Below, piece after piece: positions 33,077 through 42,266 of a DNA stretch of 64,000 nt. The stretch lies in NCBI GenBank assembly GCA_964401995.1, contig CAYOAP010000002.1, positions 124,001 to 188,000 of the forward strand, read 5' to 3'. The position numbers and the translations under genes were made by a program. Under the pieces are notes generated by a model. The model ran no database searches. It was not told where the DNA came from and saw only the letters and a list, made by a program, of their open reading frames with translations. This DNA comes from DATCBF01 sp964401995 (GTDB lineage Bacteria; Actinomycetota; Thermoleophilia; Solirubrobacterales; 70-9). The number at the start of each line of letters is the position of its first letter. Positions within the stretch are counted from its first letter, which is position 1.

Positions 33077-34695
33077 TGAGGCGGCATCGTAGACAACCCG
33101 TCCCCGGTCCGGCCGCCGTCGAGCACACCGTCGAGCAGGTCGGAGACCGCCCGGGCGTAGCCATCGAGCGCGTGGCGGCTCTCGACCAGCCGCCGCGAGG
33201 CGGCGCCGATCCGCCTGCGCTCGGCCGGGTCGGCGTCCAGCGCCCGCTCCAGTCCGGCGGCCAGCGCTGCGACGTCGCGGTCCTCGCAGAGCCAGCCGGT
33301 CTGGCCGTCGGCGATCAGCTCCGGCAGGCCGAAGACAGAGGTCGCCAGCACCGGCGTCTCCCAGGCCATCGCCTCGAGCACCGAGCGCGGCAGCGACTCG
33401 ACGTCGGAGGCGCAGACGAACAGGTCGGCCATCCCGAACCAGCGCTGGACCTGGTCGGTGATCCCGACCAGGTGGAAGCGCTCGCTCCAGGCGGAGGCCT
33501 TGACGCGCTCGACGAGCGCTGGCGAGGCCTGCCTGGAGCCGACCCCAACGATCGCCAGGTGGGCGTCGGGGAAGCGCTCGACGACCTGCTCGAAGGCGAG
33601 CGCCAGGGGGATCTGCGCCTTGCGCGGCTCGACCGTTCCGACGCAGAGGAGGAGGTCGGCATCGGCCGGGATCCCCTCCTCGGCTCGCGCCCCGGCACGA
33701 TCGAATGAAGCTCGGAAGCGGTCGATCGGCGCTGGGTCAAGGCCGTAGGGGACGGTCCGGCAGCGGCGCTGGTCGAGCACCCGCCGATACATCTGGCGGG
33801 TCCCGTCGGCCTCGAAGATCGCCAGCGCGGCGGCCGCCAGCATCGCTTCCGAGTGAGCGCGGACATCGGCGCCGAGGCCGCCCCAGAGCTCTTCCAGCTC
33901 GAAGCTCTCGTGGATCGTCCAGACCGCAGGCAGGCCGAGCCGTGCCGCCAGAGCGGCGCCGATCACGGTGTGGCCGCTGGTCGTGTTGACGAGGACGAGG
34001 TCGAACTCGCCGGGCGCCGCCCAGGCAGCGAGCTCCTCGACCCGGTCGAGGTGGGCCACGAGGCTCTCGAGCGAGGAGGGGCTGGCGATGTGGACCTCGA
34101 CCCCGAGCGCTTCGAGCTCGCCCCGCAGCGGCCCGTCGACGGCGCTGACGACGGTCGGCTCGATCCGCCCCTGGCGCCGCGCCTCCCGCAGCAGGTCGAA
34201 CAGGTAGAGCGAGGCGCCGCCGTGGCTGAGCACGTTGGTGAAGGCGAGCAGGCGCGGGCTCCGGCCCGTGCCGGGTGTCGGGGTGGCCACGGGACGGACC
34301 GCCGGCGAGGGCGAGGGCGAGGGCGGCTCGGCGACGACGATCGGCACCGGGTCGAACTCGAAGCGCTCGCCGGCGAGCGAGGTTGCGGCCACGCGCAGCG
34401 TCGCCGGGCCGGGGCGCAGCTCGGGGTGGGCGTCACAGCCGGCGCGCAGCTCGAACCCGGCGACCGCGGCGTCGGGCGCGTCAGAGGCAACGACGACGTC
34501 GGCCCGCGGGATCCCCATGCGGGCGCGGCCGAGCGGCATCTCGTCGAGCCAGGCCTCGACTCGGGCGGTCGGACCGGAGGGGAAGGCGACCCAGCCGCTG
34601 AGCACGATCGGGCCCTCGAAGCTGTGTCCGGGGGGCGGGAAGTCGAGCCGGCCGAGCGAGACCGCCGGATCCGGACCGCCCCGTCGCATCCTCAT
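33073..34695 (-). CDS. Glycosyltransferase family 4 with N-terminal beta-sandwich domain
   Basis: A 540-residue protein. Residues 15-125 form a beta-rich domain: LSGWVAFPSGPTARVEAWLD, MPLGRARMGIPRADVV, VAGFELRAG. Similar stretches occur in front of other glycosyltransferases. A Pro/Ser linker follows, then a GT-B fold: LLAFTNVLSHGGASLYLFDL, GLPAVWTIHESFELEELWGG, LLCVGTVEPRKAQIPLALAF and LVGITDQVQRWFGMADLFVC. The donor-site motif is SDVESLPRSVLEAMAWETPV. It sits 2 nt after the preceding GT2 gene and overlaps the methyltransferase, in the operon. Confidence 0.87.
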   Translation of the reverse strand: MRMRRGGPDPAVSLGRLDFPPPGHSFEGPIVLSGWVAFPSGPTARVEAWLDEMPLGRARMGIPRADVVVASDAPDAAVAGFELRAGCDAHPELRPGPATLRVAATSLAGERFEFDPVPIVVAEPPSPSPSPAVRPVATPTPGTGRSPRLLAFTNVLSHGGASLYLFDLLREARRQGRIEPTVVSAVDGPLRGELEALGVEVHIASPSSLESLVAHLDRVEELAAWAAPGEFDLVLVNTTSGHTVIGAALAARLGLPAVWTIHESFELEELWGGLGADVRAHSEAMLAAAALAIFEADGTRQMYRRVLDQRRCRTVPYGLDPAPIDRFRASFDRAGARAEEGIPADADLLLCVGTVEPRKAQIPLALAFEQVVERFPDAHLAIVGVGSRQASPALVERVKASAWSERFHLVGITDQVQRWFGMADLFVCASDVESLPRSVLEAMAWETPVLATSVFGLPELIADGQTGWLCEDRDVAALAAGLERALDADPAERRRIGAASRRLVESRHALDGYARAVSDLLDGVLDGGRTGDGLSTMPPQ

Positions 34696-34697
34696 CG

Positions 34698-36350
34698 CTA
34701 CCGCCTCGAGAGCAGCCCGGGCAGGCTCGGGCGGCGCCTGACGGCCCAGCGCAGGCCGGAGCTGAGGCGCGGCGAGCCGTGGTGCAGGTTGGGGTTCGAG
34801 TCCGGGTCGACCGCCGTCACCGCCCCCCAGCGCTCGAGCAGCCTTTCCTTCTCCCAGTCCGCCACATCCGTCGGCCGGCTGGAGGACTCGAAGTGGTACA
34901 TGACGAGATCGGGGTCGTAGACGGTCCGCCGGCCGTTGGCGTGGAGCTTCAGGCAGTAGTCGATGTCGTTGTAGTTGACCGGCAGCACCGTTGAGAGCCC
35001 ACCGAGCTCGTCGAACAGCTCGCGCCGCGTCGCCAGGCAGGCGCCGGTGACCGCCAGGCAGTTACGGGCGACCTTGAGGCCGTTCGCGTAGCCGGGGAAG
35101 TCGCCGGCGAAGCCGCGATGGAGGTGGCCGGGAAGGCCATTCTCGAAGTGCACGCCGACGTGCTGCAGCCGCCCGTCTTCCCACAGGAGCCGACCGCCGA
35201 CGGCGCCGATCTCCGGCAGGCTCGAGTACATCACCAGTCGCTCGATCCAGTCCGGGGTGATCACCTCGATGTCGTCGTTGAGCAGGATCAGGTGCTCGCC
35301 CTCGCTGCGGACGGCGCCGACGTTGATCTTGGCCGAGAAGCTGAAGGGGCGGTCGAAGGTGACCAGCCGCAGGCGGTCGCCGGCTATTTCGCGCAGTTCG
35401 TGGAAGACGTTGCGCGGGGTAGAGTCGTCGACCACGCAGACGATCTCGTAGTTCTTGTAGGTCGATTTCTCGATGATGCTGCGGACGCAGTTGTTGGCAA
35501 GGACGACGGGCTCGTAGCGGATCTCGCGGACCTGGCCGCAGGTGGGGATGACGATGCTGACCAGCGGTTCGTCGGTCAGCGCCGGCCGCAGGTGGTAGAC
35601 GCCGGCGTCGGCCGGGTCGCGCTCGACCTGGGCCTGCAGCCCGATCCGCTCGCACTGCGCCTGGACCGCGCGCTTGCCCGCCTCGAAGGCCCACGGTTTC
35701 GCCGCTTCGCCGCCACCGGCGGCGGAGGTCTCAAGCATGCGCCAGTGGTAGAGGACCCGGGGGACGTGGAGGACGGCCCGTGCCCGCTCGGTCACCTTGA
35801 GAACCAGGTCCCAGTCCTGGGAACCCTCGAACTCGGGGTCGAAGCCCCCCACCTCTTCGACCAGGGCTCGCCGCAGCACGCTGAGGTGGCAGGTGTACAT
35901 CTGGGTCCGCATCCGCTCCGGCGACCACTCCGGCTTGAAGAACGGGCCCGAGTGGCTGCCGGCAAGGTCGATCTTGTCCTCGTCGGTGTAGACGTAGTCG
36001 CTATCGGGCCGGGCGAGGAGCGCCTCGTGGACGTGGGCGAGGGCGTCGGGGTGCAGCTCGTCGTCGTGGTCGAGGAGGACGACGAACTCACCTTGCGCCA
36101 TCTCCAGCGCGTCGTTGGAGGCGGCGACTATGCCGCCGTTCTCGGTCCGCCTCTGAACGTGGACTCGGGGGTCTTCTCGCTCCGCCTCGGCCAATATCTC
36201 GGCCACGTGAGGCTCGCTCGAGCGGTCGTCGACCAGGCACAGCTCCCAGTCGTCGAAGGTCTGCGCCCGCACCGATGCCAGCATCTCCGAGAGAACATCC
36301 GCCGGAGTCTCGTAGACCGGCGTCAGGATCGAGAAGCGGGGCGCGGGCAC
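34698..36350 (-). CDS. Tandem glycosyltransferase family 2 protein (two GT2 domains)
   Basis: A 550-residue protein from GTG 36350. The first GT-A domain has RFSILTPVYETPADVLSEML, WELCLVDDRSSEPHVAEILA, LLDHDDELHPDAL (DxD) and DYVYTDEDKIDL. The second starts near residue 268: LVSIVIPTCGQVREIRY, YEIVCVVDDSTPRNVFHELR, SEGEHLILLNDDIEVITPDW, and YNDIDYCLKLHANGRRTVYD. Two-domain GT2 proteins of this form are typical of rhamnan-type polymer synthesis, adding alternating linkages. It is in an operon with a methyltransferase upstream (5 nt) and a GT4 downstream. Confidence 0.9.
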   Translation of the reverse strand: MPAPRFSILTPVYETPADVLSEMLASVRAQTFDDWELCLVDDRSSEPHVAEILAEAEREDPRVHVQRRTENGGIVAASNDALEMAQGEFVVLLDHDDELHPDALAHVHEALLARPDSDYVYTDEDKIDLAGSHSGPFFKPEWSPERMRTQMYTCHLSVLRRALVEEVGGFDPEFEGSQDWDLVLKVTERARAVLHVPRVLYHWRMLETSAAGGGEAAKPWAFEAGKRAVQAQCERIGLQAQVERDPADAGVYHLRPALTDEPLVSIVIPTCGQVREIRYEPVVLANNCVRSIIEKSTYKNYEIVCVVDDSTPRNVFHELREIAGDRLRLVTFDRPFSFSAKINVGAVRSEGEHLILLNDDIEVITPDWIERLVMYSSLPEIGAVGGRLLWEDGRLQHVGVHFENGLPGHLHRGFAGDFPGYANGLKVARNCLAVTGACLATRRELFDELGGLSTVLPVNYNDIDYCLKLHANGRRTVYDPDLVMYHFESSSRPTDVADWEKERLLERWGAVTAVDPDSNPNLHHGSPRLSSGLRWAVRRRPSLPGLLSRR

Positions 36351-36355
36351 CCGCG

Positions 36356-37324
36356 CTAACCCCGGCCGATGGCCTGGAGGCGACGGAGGATCGCGCTGAC
36401 AAGGCGCATCAGCAGCGGCGCCCGGTGCTGGAATTTGCCGTAGACGTTGGCGACTCGCTGCGATTGTTCCTGCAACGCCGCCAGTTGTCCCAGCGCGGCG
36501 CCGAGTTCGGCGTCCTTGCCGATCAGACGGTCGCGCAGCCGCAAATTCTCCTCTTTCAGCCGATCGAGCTCGCTGCCAAGCGCCGAGCGGTCATCGAGTT
36601 CCCGTCGCTCCTCCAACTCCGCCAGCTTGCCCTGGGTGGCGAGCAGCGCGGTCCGCACCTCGGATGCCTCCTGCCGCAGCCGCCAGAGGCTGCGGTCGTA
36701 GCGCCGCACAGTCTCGGGCAGCGGCTCCTCGACCCGGGTGTAGAGCGACGCCCAGGGGGTGATGTAGGAGAAGTCGTGGTCGACGTCGCGGAGGAAGCCT
36801 TCGCGCGCCAGCAGCGCCGCCCAGGTCTCCGGTGGCTGCACGTTGAGATGGGTCGCCTCGCCGTAGTCGACCGGCGTTGTCGAGAGCAGGATGCGGTCGG
36901 TTGCGGCGCAGAGGTTGGCGATCACCTGGTCGGTCTCGGTCGGCGGGATGTGCTCGAGCACCTCAATCGAGACGATCAGGTCGAAACGGCCCTCGATCGG
37001 CTCGGCCAGCGAGCCGACGGCGCAGCGGTCGCGAACCGACTCGTGGACCTTCGAGATCGCGTACTCGGAGACGTCGACGCCGTGGACGTCGACGCCGCGC
37101 TGCGCCAGCGCCTCGACCAGGAACCCCATCGCGCAACCGGCGTCGAGGACCGAGCTTGGGTGGAGGTTACGGACGATGCCGTCGGCGATCTCACCGAAGA
37201 ACTTCAGCCAGTGCTCGTTGCGCTCGTAGGGGATGCCGCAGTCGTGGCGGTAGTAAAAGGCACCGTAGTCCGGTGTCTGGGTACCGTTCACGGCCGCCTC
37301 GACCGACGTGGATTGATCAGCCAT
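36356..37324 (-). CDS. SAM-dependent methyltransferase with C-terminal coiled-coil and amphipathic tail
   Basis: About 322 residues from ATG 37324. The N-terminal methyltransferase has SVLDAGCAMGFLVEALAQRG (motif I), VDVHGVDVSEYAI, FDLIVSIEVLEHIPPTETDQ and TPVDYGEATHLNVQPPETW. From about residue 205 it becomes a long coiled-coil (REEASEV-like, then DRLKEENLRLRDRLIGKDAE) of about 85 residues. It ends in a basic amphipathic segment (PLLMRLVSAILRRLQAIGRG). This layout recalls WbdD-type chain-terminating methyltransferases, in which a coiled-coil acts as a length ruler; that link is inference. Confidence 0.82.
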   Translation of the reverse strand: MADQSTSVEAAVNGTQTPDYGAFYYRHDCGIPYERNEHWLKFFGEIADGIVRNLHPSSVLDAGCAMGFLVEALAQRGVDVHGVDVSEYAISKVHESVRDRCAVGSLAEPIEGRFDLIVSIEVLEHIPPTETDQVIANLCAATDRILLSTTPVDYGEATHLNVQPPETWAALLAREGFLRDVDHDFSYITPWASLYTRVEEPLPETVRRYDRSLWRLRQEASEVRTALLATQGKLAELEERRELDDRSALGSELDRLKEENLRLRDRLIGKDAELGAALGQLAALQEQSQRVANVYGKFQHRAPLLMRLVSAILRRLQAIGRG

Positions 37325-37476
37325 CGCGGCGAGTCTACCCATGTCGATGGCCGCTCAGGCGCGGCATGCGCGGCACCTCTTGAGCTTGTGCAAACCTACC
37401 GCCGATGCGAGTAGCAGGGGATCAGTCGTCGCGGTCGCGGTCGCGGCAGGGCGACGTGCGGAGGCGCGGCTAGGCG

Positions 37477-39243
37477 ATGGAACAGGGCGAAATACTCCTG
37501 CTCCTGGCGGTCCACCTCGTCTTCACCGGGCTTCCCGGCGTCGCCGCCGTTCTCTTCGCGGCGCGGCGCGGCGTGCGCCAGGTCCCGGTCCTGCTGGCGA
37601 TCGGCCTTGGCGCCACGGGGGTCGCCGCGATGCTCGCCTTCTGGCTCTATTACGCCGGCCACGAGCTCGGCCAGTCGTTCTCCTGCTTCCTGCTCGTCGG
37701 CTCGGCGCTGCTGGCGGGTTGGTCGCTCTATGGCAGCAAGATCGACCCGGTTCTTCTGCGCCGACTTGCGACCCCGCTGGCGCTCTGGGTGCTGGGCTCG
37801 GCCTTCCTCATCTTTCTCGGCTTCCTCCATGGCGGCGGCCACTCGCCCGAGGCGACCTCCGTGCACCGCTTCACCGGCAGCCCGCTGCCCTCGGACAACG
37901 ATATCTCCCACTTCTTCACCGAATGGTTCTACTTGAAAGGCCATCACGGGACGCCACCGGTCTTCCCGCCCGAATGGCTGTCCAGCGATCGCCCCCCGTT
38001 GCAGGTCGGCTACATGCTCGCCCAGCGGCCGTTCTTCTGGAACAGCGATCTGATCGATTACCAGATCATCGGCGTCCTCCTTCAGCAGCTCTGGATCATC
38101 GGCGTCTGGGCGCTGCTGTTGGCCGCCCGGGTGGGCCGGGTCACCCGGGCGCTGGCGATCGGCACCGTGCTACTCAGCGACGTCGCGATCATCAACGGCT
38201 TCTACGTCTGGCCAAAGATGCTGCCGGCGGCGTTGCTGCTGGCCGCGGCAGCGCTGGTCGCGACGCCGCTCTGGCGCGACCTGCGTCGCAATCTCTGGGC
38301 GGCGGCGCTGGTCGCGACTTTGCTCGGGCTGGCGATGCTGGGGCACGGGTCGAGCATCTTCGGCGCGATCCCGATCGCATTGATCGCGGTCTACCGGGGG
38401 CTGCCGAGCTGGCGCTGGATCGGAGTCGCCCTGATTGCCGGCTTCGTGCTCATGGCGCCCTGGTCGGCGTACCAGAAGTACGCTGACCCCCCGGGCAACC
38501 GGTTGACGAAGTGGATGCTCGCCGGCGTTGACGAAATCGACCCTCGCGGCACCAAAGAAGCGATCTTCGACAGCTACGGCGAAGTCGGGCTCGGTGGCGC
38601 CCTCCACAACAAGGCGGAGAACTTCGTGACGATGGCGGGCGGCGGCCTCGCCTTCGATACTGCCCGCGAAGGCGTCGACGCGGTCGGCGAGGGTGACCTC
38701 AGCCTCGCCGTGAAGGACGCCCGCATCATCCTCTTCTTTTTCTTCTTGCCCTCGCTGGGGCTGTTGGTGATCGCGCCGCTGGTGATGCTGTTCGGCCGCC
38801 GCCGGGGGCGTGCCAGCCCTGGCGGCGACTGGAGCTTCGCCCTCACCTGCTGGTTGATCGCCTTCTCCGGCGCGGTTATCTGGGGGTTGCTTCTGTTCGG
38901 CAACCTGCCGAGCCGAGCCGTGCTCCACGCCGGCACCTTCGCCCTGCCGGTGCTCGCCTTCTGCGGTGCCGTCGCCGGGTTGCGCGCGACCTTTCCCCGC
39001 TTCGCCAACTGGTTCGTCCCGATCAGCGCCCTGCTGATGTTCCTGCCCTTCGTGCCCTCGCTCGAATACGAGCCGGGGTCCAGCTACTCGCTGATCGGGG
39101 CGCTGCTTACCGCTGCCAGCCTGGCGGGCTTCGGGCTCGTCGCCTGGCGCTCGGACGAGGTCGGCGAGTCGGAGGTCTCGTTGCGCGGGAGCGCTAGCGC
39201 CGGGACTGGCGCAGCTTCTTTGCCGACCGCAGCGGTGCCGTGA
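37477..39243 (+). CDS. Large multi-pass membrane protein, glycan-related, unknown family
   Basis: A 588-residue protein with about 12 hydrophobic segments. Between segments lies a long loop around residues 125-185: GGGHSPEATSVHRFTGSPLP, SDNDISHFFTEWFYLKG, DRPPLQVGYMLAQRPFFW. GFYVWPKMLPAALLLAAAAL and MAPWSAYQKYADPPGNRLTK follow. The acid-rich outer loop and total length resemble GT-C transferases or polymerases, but no family can be named. It is encoded alone on the plus strand inside the minus-strand block, and its 3' end overlaps a methyltransferase by 50 bp. Confidence 0.68.
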   Translation: MEQGEILLLLAVHLVFTGLPGVAAVLFAARRGVRQVPVLLAIGLGATGVAAMLAFWLYYAGHELGQSFSCFLLVGSALLAGWSLYGSKIDPVLLRRLATPLALWVLGSAFLIFLGFLHGGGHSPEATSVHRFTGSPLPSDNDISHFFTEWFYLKGHHGTPPVFPPEWLSSDRPPLQVGYMLAQRPFFWNSDLIDYQIIGVLLQQLWIIGVWALLLAARVGRVTRALAIGTVLLSDVAIINGFYVWPKMLPAALLLAAAALVATPLWRDLRRNLWAAALVATLLGLAMLGHGSSIFGAIPIALIAVYRGLPSWRWIGVALIAGFVLMAPWSAYQKYADPPGNRLTKWMLAGVDEIDPRGTKEAIFDSYGEVGLGGALHNKAENFVTMAGGGLAFDTAREGVDAVGEGDLSLAVKDARIILFFFFLPSLGLLVIAPLVMLFGRRRGRASPGGDWSFALTCWLIAFSGAVIWGLLLFGNLPSRAVLHAGTFALPVLAFCGAVAGLRATFPRFANWFVPISALLMFLPFVPSLEYEPGSSYSLIGALLTAASLAGFGLVAWRSDEVGESEVSLRGSASAGTGAASLPTAAVP

Positions 39244-40126
39244 GCTGCCAGGAGGTCGAGTCCCTCATCGTCGCCAGCTCGCCTTCCAGCCTCTGGCTGT
39301 GAGCCGCCTGAGTTCCGTGGGCGCCGTGCAGGCGCTCGACTTCGGCGGCGAGCTGGGCGATGTGGTGTTCGAGCGCCAGGATCTCGCGCGGCTCATCGGG
39401 CTCTAGCCGCGTCAGCTCCTCGACGCTGATCTGCATCGGCTTCTTGCGGGCGAGGATGATGCCGTGGCTGGGGACGCCTTCGCCCAGCCGTGGGTGCAGC
39501 TCGACTATGTCGAAGGCGCGCCCCCAGTGGGCGCGCAGCCACCACTCGGAGTTGAAGGCGATCGGGCCGCCGAGGTCCCAGGGGTAGCCGTGCATCAGGT
39601 GGTTCATCCCGATCCGGTCTTCGTCCCACTGCTCTCCGGTCAGCGACTCGATCATCCCCTCGCCGAGGAAGGTGGCGAAGAGCAGGCCGCCGTCGGCGAG
39701 CACGCGGTGGTGCTCCAGCAGCCAGGAGGCCCAGTTGTCGGTGAAGTGGGTGTAGACGCTGAAGTTGTAGATCAGGTCGAAAAAGCCGTCCTCCTGGGGC
39801 AGCCCGGCGACTTCGGTCGACTCGAAGAAGTGGAACGGGGGAGAGAGGTTCGCCTCAAGCCAGTCGAGGCTGGGCCGGTCGAGGTCACAGCCCCAGAACT
39901 CGGCTTCGCCGGCCTCGGGGGCGAACTGCTGCAGCATCCGCCCGATCCCGCAGCCGAAGTCGAGCACGCGCTTGTCCGTCCACGACCAATCGGCGGGGAG
40001 GGTGGTTTCGAGCAGCTCGCGGTGCAGCCGCCCGGTTTCCCTGTAGATCCCGACCGGGTCCTCGTCGCCCATCGGTCCGATCCGCTGCAGCAGGTCGGGC
40101 GGGGGGATGATCAAATCGACTGGCAT
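39194..40126 (-). CDS. SAM-dependent methyltransferase with C-terminal helical tail
   Basis: About 310 residues from ATG 40126. DKRVLDFGCGIGRMLQQFAP (motif I), EFWGCDLDRPSLDWL and FFDLIYNFSVYTHFTDNWAS are class I methyltransferase motifs. The tail has a predicted coiled-coil (ALEHHIAQLAAEVERLHG) and ends in STSWQLTAPLRSAKKLRQSR, a C-terminal motif seen in many glycan-locus transferases. It is 11 nt downstream of wzm in the same direction, so it is probably co-expressed with the exporter. The 3' 50 bp overlap the convergent membrane-protein gene. Confidence 0.83.
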   Translation of the reverse strand: MPVDLIIPPPDLLQRIGPMGDEDPVGIYRETGRLHRELLETTLPADWSWTDKRVLDFGCGIGRMLQQFAPEAGEAEFWGCDLDRPSLDWLEANLSPPFHFFESTEVAGLPQEDGFFDLIYNFSVYTHFTDNWASWLLEHHRVLADGGLLFATFLGEGMIESLTGEQWDEDRIGMNHLMHGYPWDLGGPIAFNSEWWLRAHWGRAFDIVELHPRLGEGVPSHGIILARKKPMQISVEELTRLEPDEPREILALEHHIAQLAAEVERLHGAHGTQAAHSQRLEGELATMRDSTSWQLTAPLRSAKKLRQSRR

Positions 40127-40137
40127 CGCGGGGGAAT

Positions 40138-41001
40138 CTAGAGATCCTCGGCGATGCGGGGGGCGTCGCGGTTGAAGATCCAGGCGCCGAACAGGCAGGT
40201 CGCGACGAAGATGAAGGCCGCTGGCAGCAGCCACTCCGGCCCACCAGCCACCTCGGCCGCCGTTGGTGCTCCTGGTTCGATCACCCAGACCCGGATCTGC
40301 TGGAAGATCACCGTCAGCGGGTTGATCATCAGCAGCCGGATCACGTCCAGTTCTTCGTAGCCGCCGGGGCCGAGCGGGTAGAGGATCGGCGTTCCGTAGA
40401 ACAGGACCTGGGCGAAGACCACCCAGATGATCGAGACGTCGCGGAAGCGGACGTAGAGGACCGAGAGCATCATGCTTATCCCGGCGGCGAAGACGAAGAG
40501 GGCGAGCAGGGCGAAGGGGAAGAGCAGCCAGGACCAGGTCGGGACCACCCCCCAGGCGAGGATGAAGGCGAAGACGACGACGAGGTTGATCGCCAGGTTG
40601 AAGATGCAGGTCAGCACCGTCGAGAGCGGGATCACGAGGCGGGGGAACTGGGTCTTACGGACGACGCCCTCCTGGGCGGCGACCGAGGTGACCGAGTTCG
40701 AGGTCGCTTCCTGGAAGAAGCCGTAGTTGACGATTCCGAGCAGCAGCAGCACCGGGTAGAACTCGAGTTCGGAGCCGACCCTGAAGACCTTGGTGAAGAC
40801 GAAGAGCAGGACCGCGAACAGCATCAGCGGCCGCATCAGCGACCAGAGGTAGCCGAGCACGGTGCCGAAGTAGGTGCGCTTGAATTCGGTCACCGACAGC
40901 AGCCAGAGCAGGTCGAAGAAGCGGCGTCGGCCGCCCCCGAGAGCGGAGGGGCCGCGGACCTCGCGCAGCGGTCCAATTGGAGCTGGGGTGGTCGTGCTCA
41001 C
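40138..41001 (-). CDS. wzm: ABC-2 type polysaccharide exporter permease (Wzm-like)
   Basis: A 287-residue permease with six hydrophobic segments. SVTEFKRTYFGTVLGYLWSL followed by MRPLMLFAVLLFVFTKVFRV and YPVLLLLGIVNYGFFQEA is the ABC2-membrane start of Wzm/TagG/RfbA-type permeases. LFYGTPILYPLG and NPLTVIFQQIRVWV close the domain. Its start overlaps the Wzt stop by 4 bp. Wzm/Wzt exports completed lipid-linked polysaccharide chains. Confidence 0.93.
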   Translation of the reverse strand: MSTTTPAPIGPLREVRGPSALGGGRRRFFDLLWLLSVTEFKRTYFGTVLGYLWSLMRPLMLFAVLLFVFTKVFRVGSELEFYPVLLLLGIVNYGFFQEATSNSVTSVAAQEGVVRKTQFPRLVIPLSTVLTCIFNLAINLVVVFAFILAWGVVPTWSWLLFPFALLALFVFAAGISMMLSVLYVRFRDVSIIWVVFAQVLFYGTPILYPLGPGGYEELDVIRLLMINPLTVIFQQIRVWVIEPGAPTAAEVAGGPEWLLPAAFIFVATCLFGAWIFNRDAPRIAEDL

Positions 41002-42263
41002 GGCTGCGCCGGGCCTTCCAGGGTGGTCTCGATCGTGTGCGGGAGGGCGACGATGCCGTGGCTCGCCGGGCCGCCGAAGACGTGGAAGTCGAGCGCCCGT
41101 TCGACGTGAAGGACGGTCGCCCGCGGGTCCGGGTGGCGCTTGATCCCAGCGTGGACGTAATAGCGGCCGGGAGTCAGCATGTTCTCGATCCTGATGTCGA
41201 AGTGGACCCGCTCGCCGGCCGGCAAAGGCGGCCCCTCTTCGTCGGTGTTGGTGCCGAACTGGAAGACGCCGATGCCGTCGCTGTTGGTCAGGGTGAAGCC
41301 GGCGCCGACCCCCGGCACCTCGCGCAGGATCTCGACCTCGGCGCGGATGTGGATCTCCTCGCTGTCCTCGACGTTGCCGACCCGCTCGCCGTCGGGCCGC
41401 TCCAGCCAGACGCCGAGCAGTTTCAGGTCGTCGCTGGCGAGGGTGACCTTGGCGCTTGTCTCACCGCTTTCGAAGTTGAGCCGCAGGTATTTCCGGCCGA
41501 CCTCACCCGGGTCGCCGATGTACTGGACCTCGCCGTCGCTGATCAGCATCGCGCGGTGGCAGTAGGTCTCGACCGCGGCGACGTCGTGGGTGACGAGGAC
41601 GATCGTCTTGCCTTCGTTTTTCAGCTCGTGGAAGGCATCGGCGCACTTCTGCTGGAAGGAGGCGTCGCCGACCGCCAGCACCTCGTCGATCAACAGCACG
41701 TCGGCGTCGGCCTGCATCATCACCGAGAAGGCGAGCCGGACCAGCATCCCCGACGAGTAGTTCTTCAATTTCAGATCGACGAACTCCTCGAGCTCGGCGA
41801 ACTCGAGCACCGCCTCGAGCCGGCCGCGCGCTTCGCTCGGCGTCATCCCCATCATCACCCCGTTGAGGACGACGTTCTCGCGTGCCGTGAGGTCGAGGTT
41901 GAAGCCGACGCCGAGCTCGATGAACGGCGCCAGCCGTCCCGCCATCCGGATCGTCCCGGCGTCGGCCCGGTAGATGCTCGCCAGCAGCTTCAGCAGCGTG
42001 CTCTTGCCGGAGCCGTTGCGGCCGACGATGCCGAAGAATTCCCCCTGGCGGATCTCGAAGGAGATCCCGTCGAGCGCGCGAAGCTCGCGGTAGTCGCGTG
42101 AGGAGAAGGGCCGGGACACCCGCTCCTTGATCGAGTCGACCCGGTGGATCGGGATGCGGAAGGTCTTCGCCAGCCCGCGGGCCTCGATCGCCAGCGGCGT
42201 CTCCGGCCCCGGACGCAGGTGGTGGTCGCTCGCGGGGGTGGCGGTGGCTTGGTCGGCAGCCAT
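40998..42263 (-). CDS. wzt: Polysaccharide ABC transporter ATPase with C-terminal Wzt carbohydrate-binding domain
   Basis: A 421-residue protein. Residues 1-250 form the nucleotide-binding domain: FFGIVGRNGSGKSTLLKLLA (Walker A), LKNYSSGMLVRLAFSVMMQA (signature of the polysaccharide subfamily), DVLLIDEVLAVGD (Walker B) and LVTHD. Residues 280-421 match a Wzt C-terminal beta-sandwich (GVGAGFTLTNSDGIGVFQFG, ENMLTPGRYYVHAGI). In E. coli O9a that domain binds the capped chain end, which selects finished polymers. Here the domain sits among methyltransferase genes that could make such a cap. It overlaps wzm by 4 bp. Confidence 0.93.
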   Translation of the reverse strand: MAADQATATPASDHHLRPGPETPLAIEARGLAKTFRIPIHRVDSIKERVSRPFSSRDYRELRALDGISFEIRQGEFFGIVGRNGSGKSTLLKLLASIYRADAGTIRMAGRLAPFIELGVGFNLDLTARENVVLNGVMMGMTPSEARGRLEAVLEFAELEEFVDLKLKNYSSGMLVRLAFSVMMQADADVLLIDEVLAVGDASFQQKCADAFHELKNEGKTIVLVTHDVAAVETYCHRAMLISDGEVQYIGDPGEVGRKYLRLNFESGETSAKVTLASDDLKLLGVWLERPDGERVGNVEDSEEIHIRAEVEILREVPGVGAGFTLTNSDGIGVFQFGTNTDEEGPPLPAGERVHFDIRIENMLTPGRYYVHAGIKRHPDPRATVLHVERALDFHVFGGPASHGIVALPHTIETTLEGPAQP

Positions 42264-42266
42264 CGC

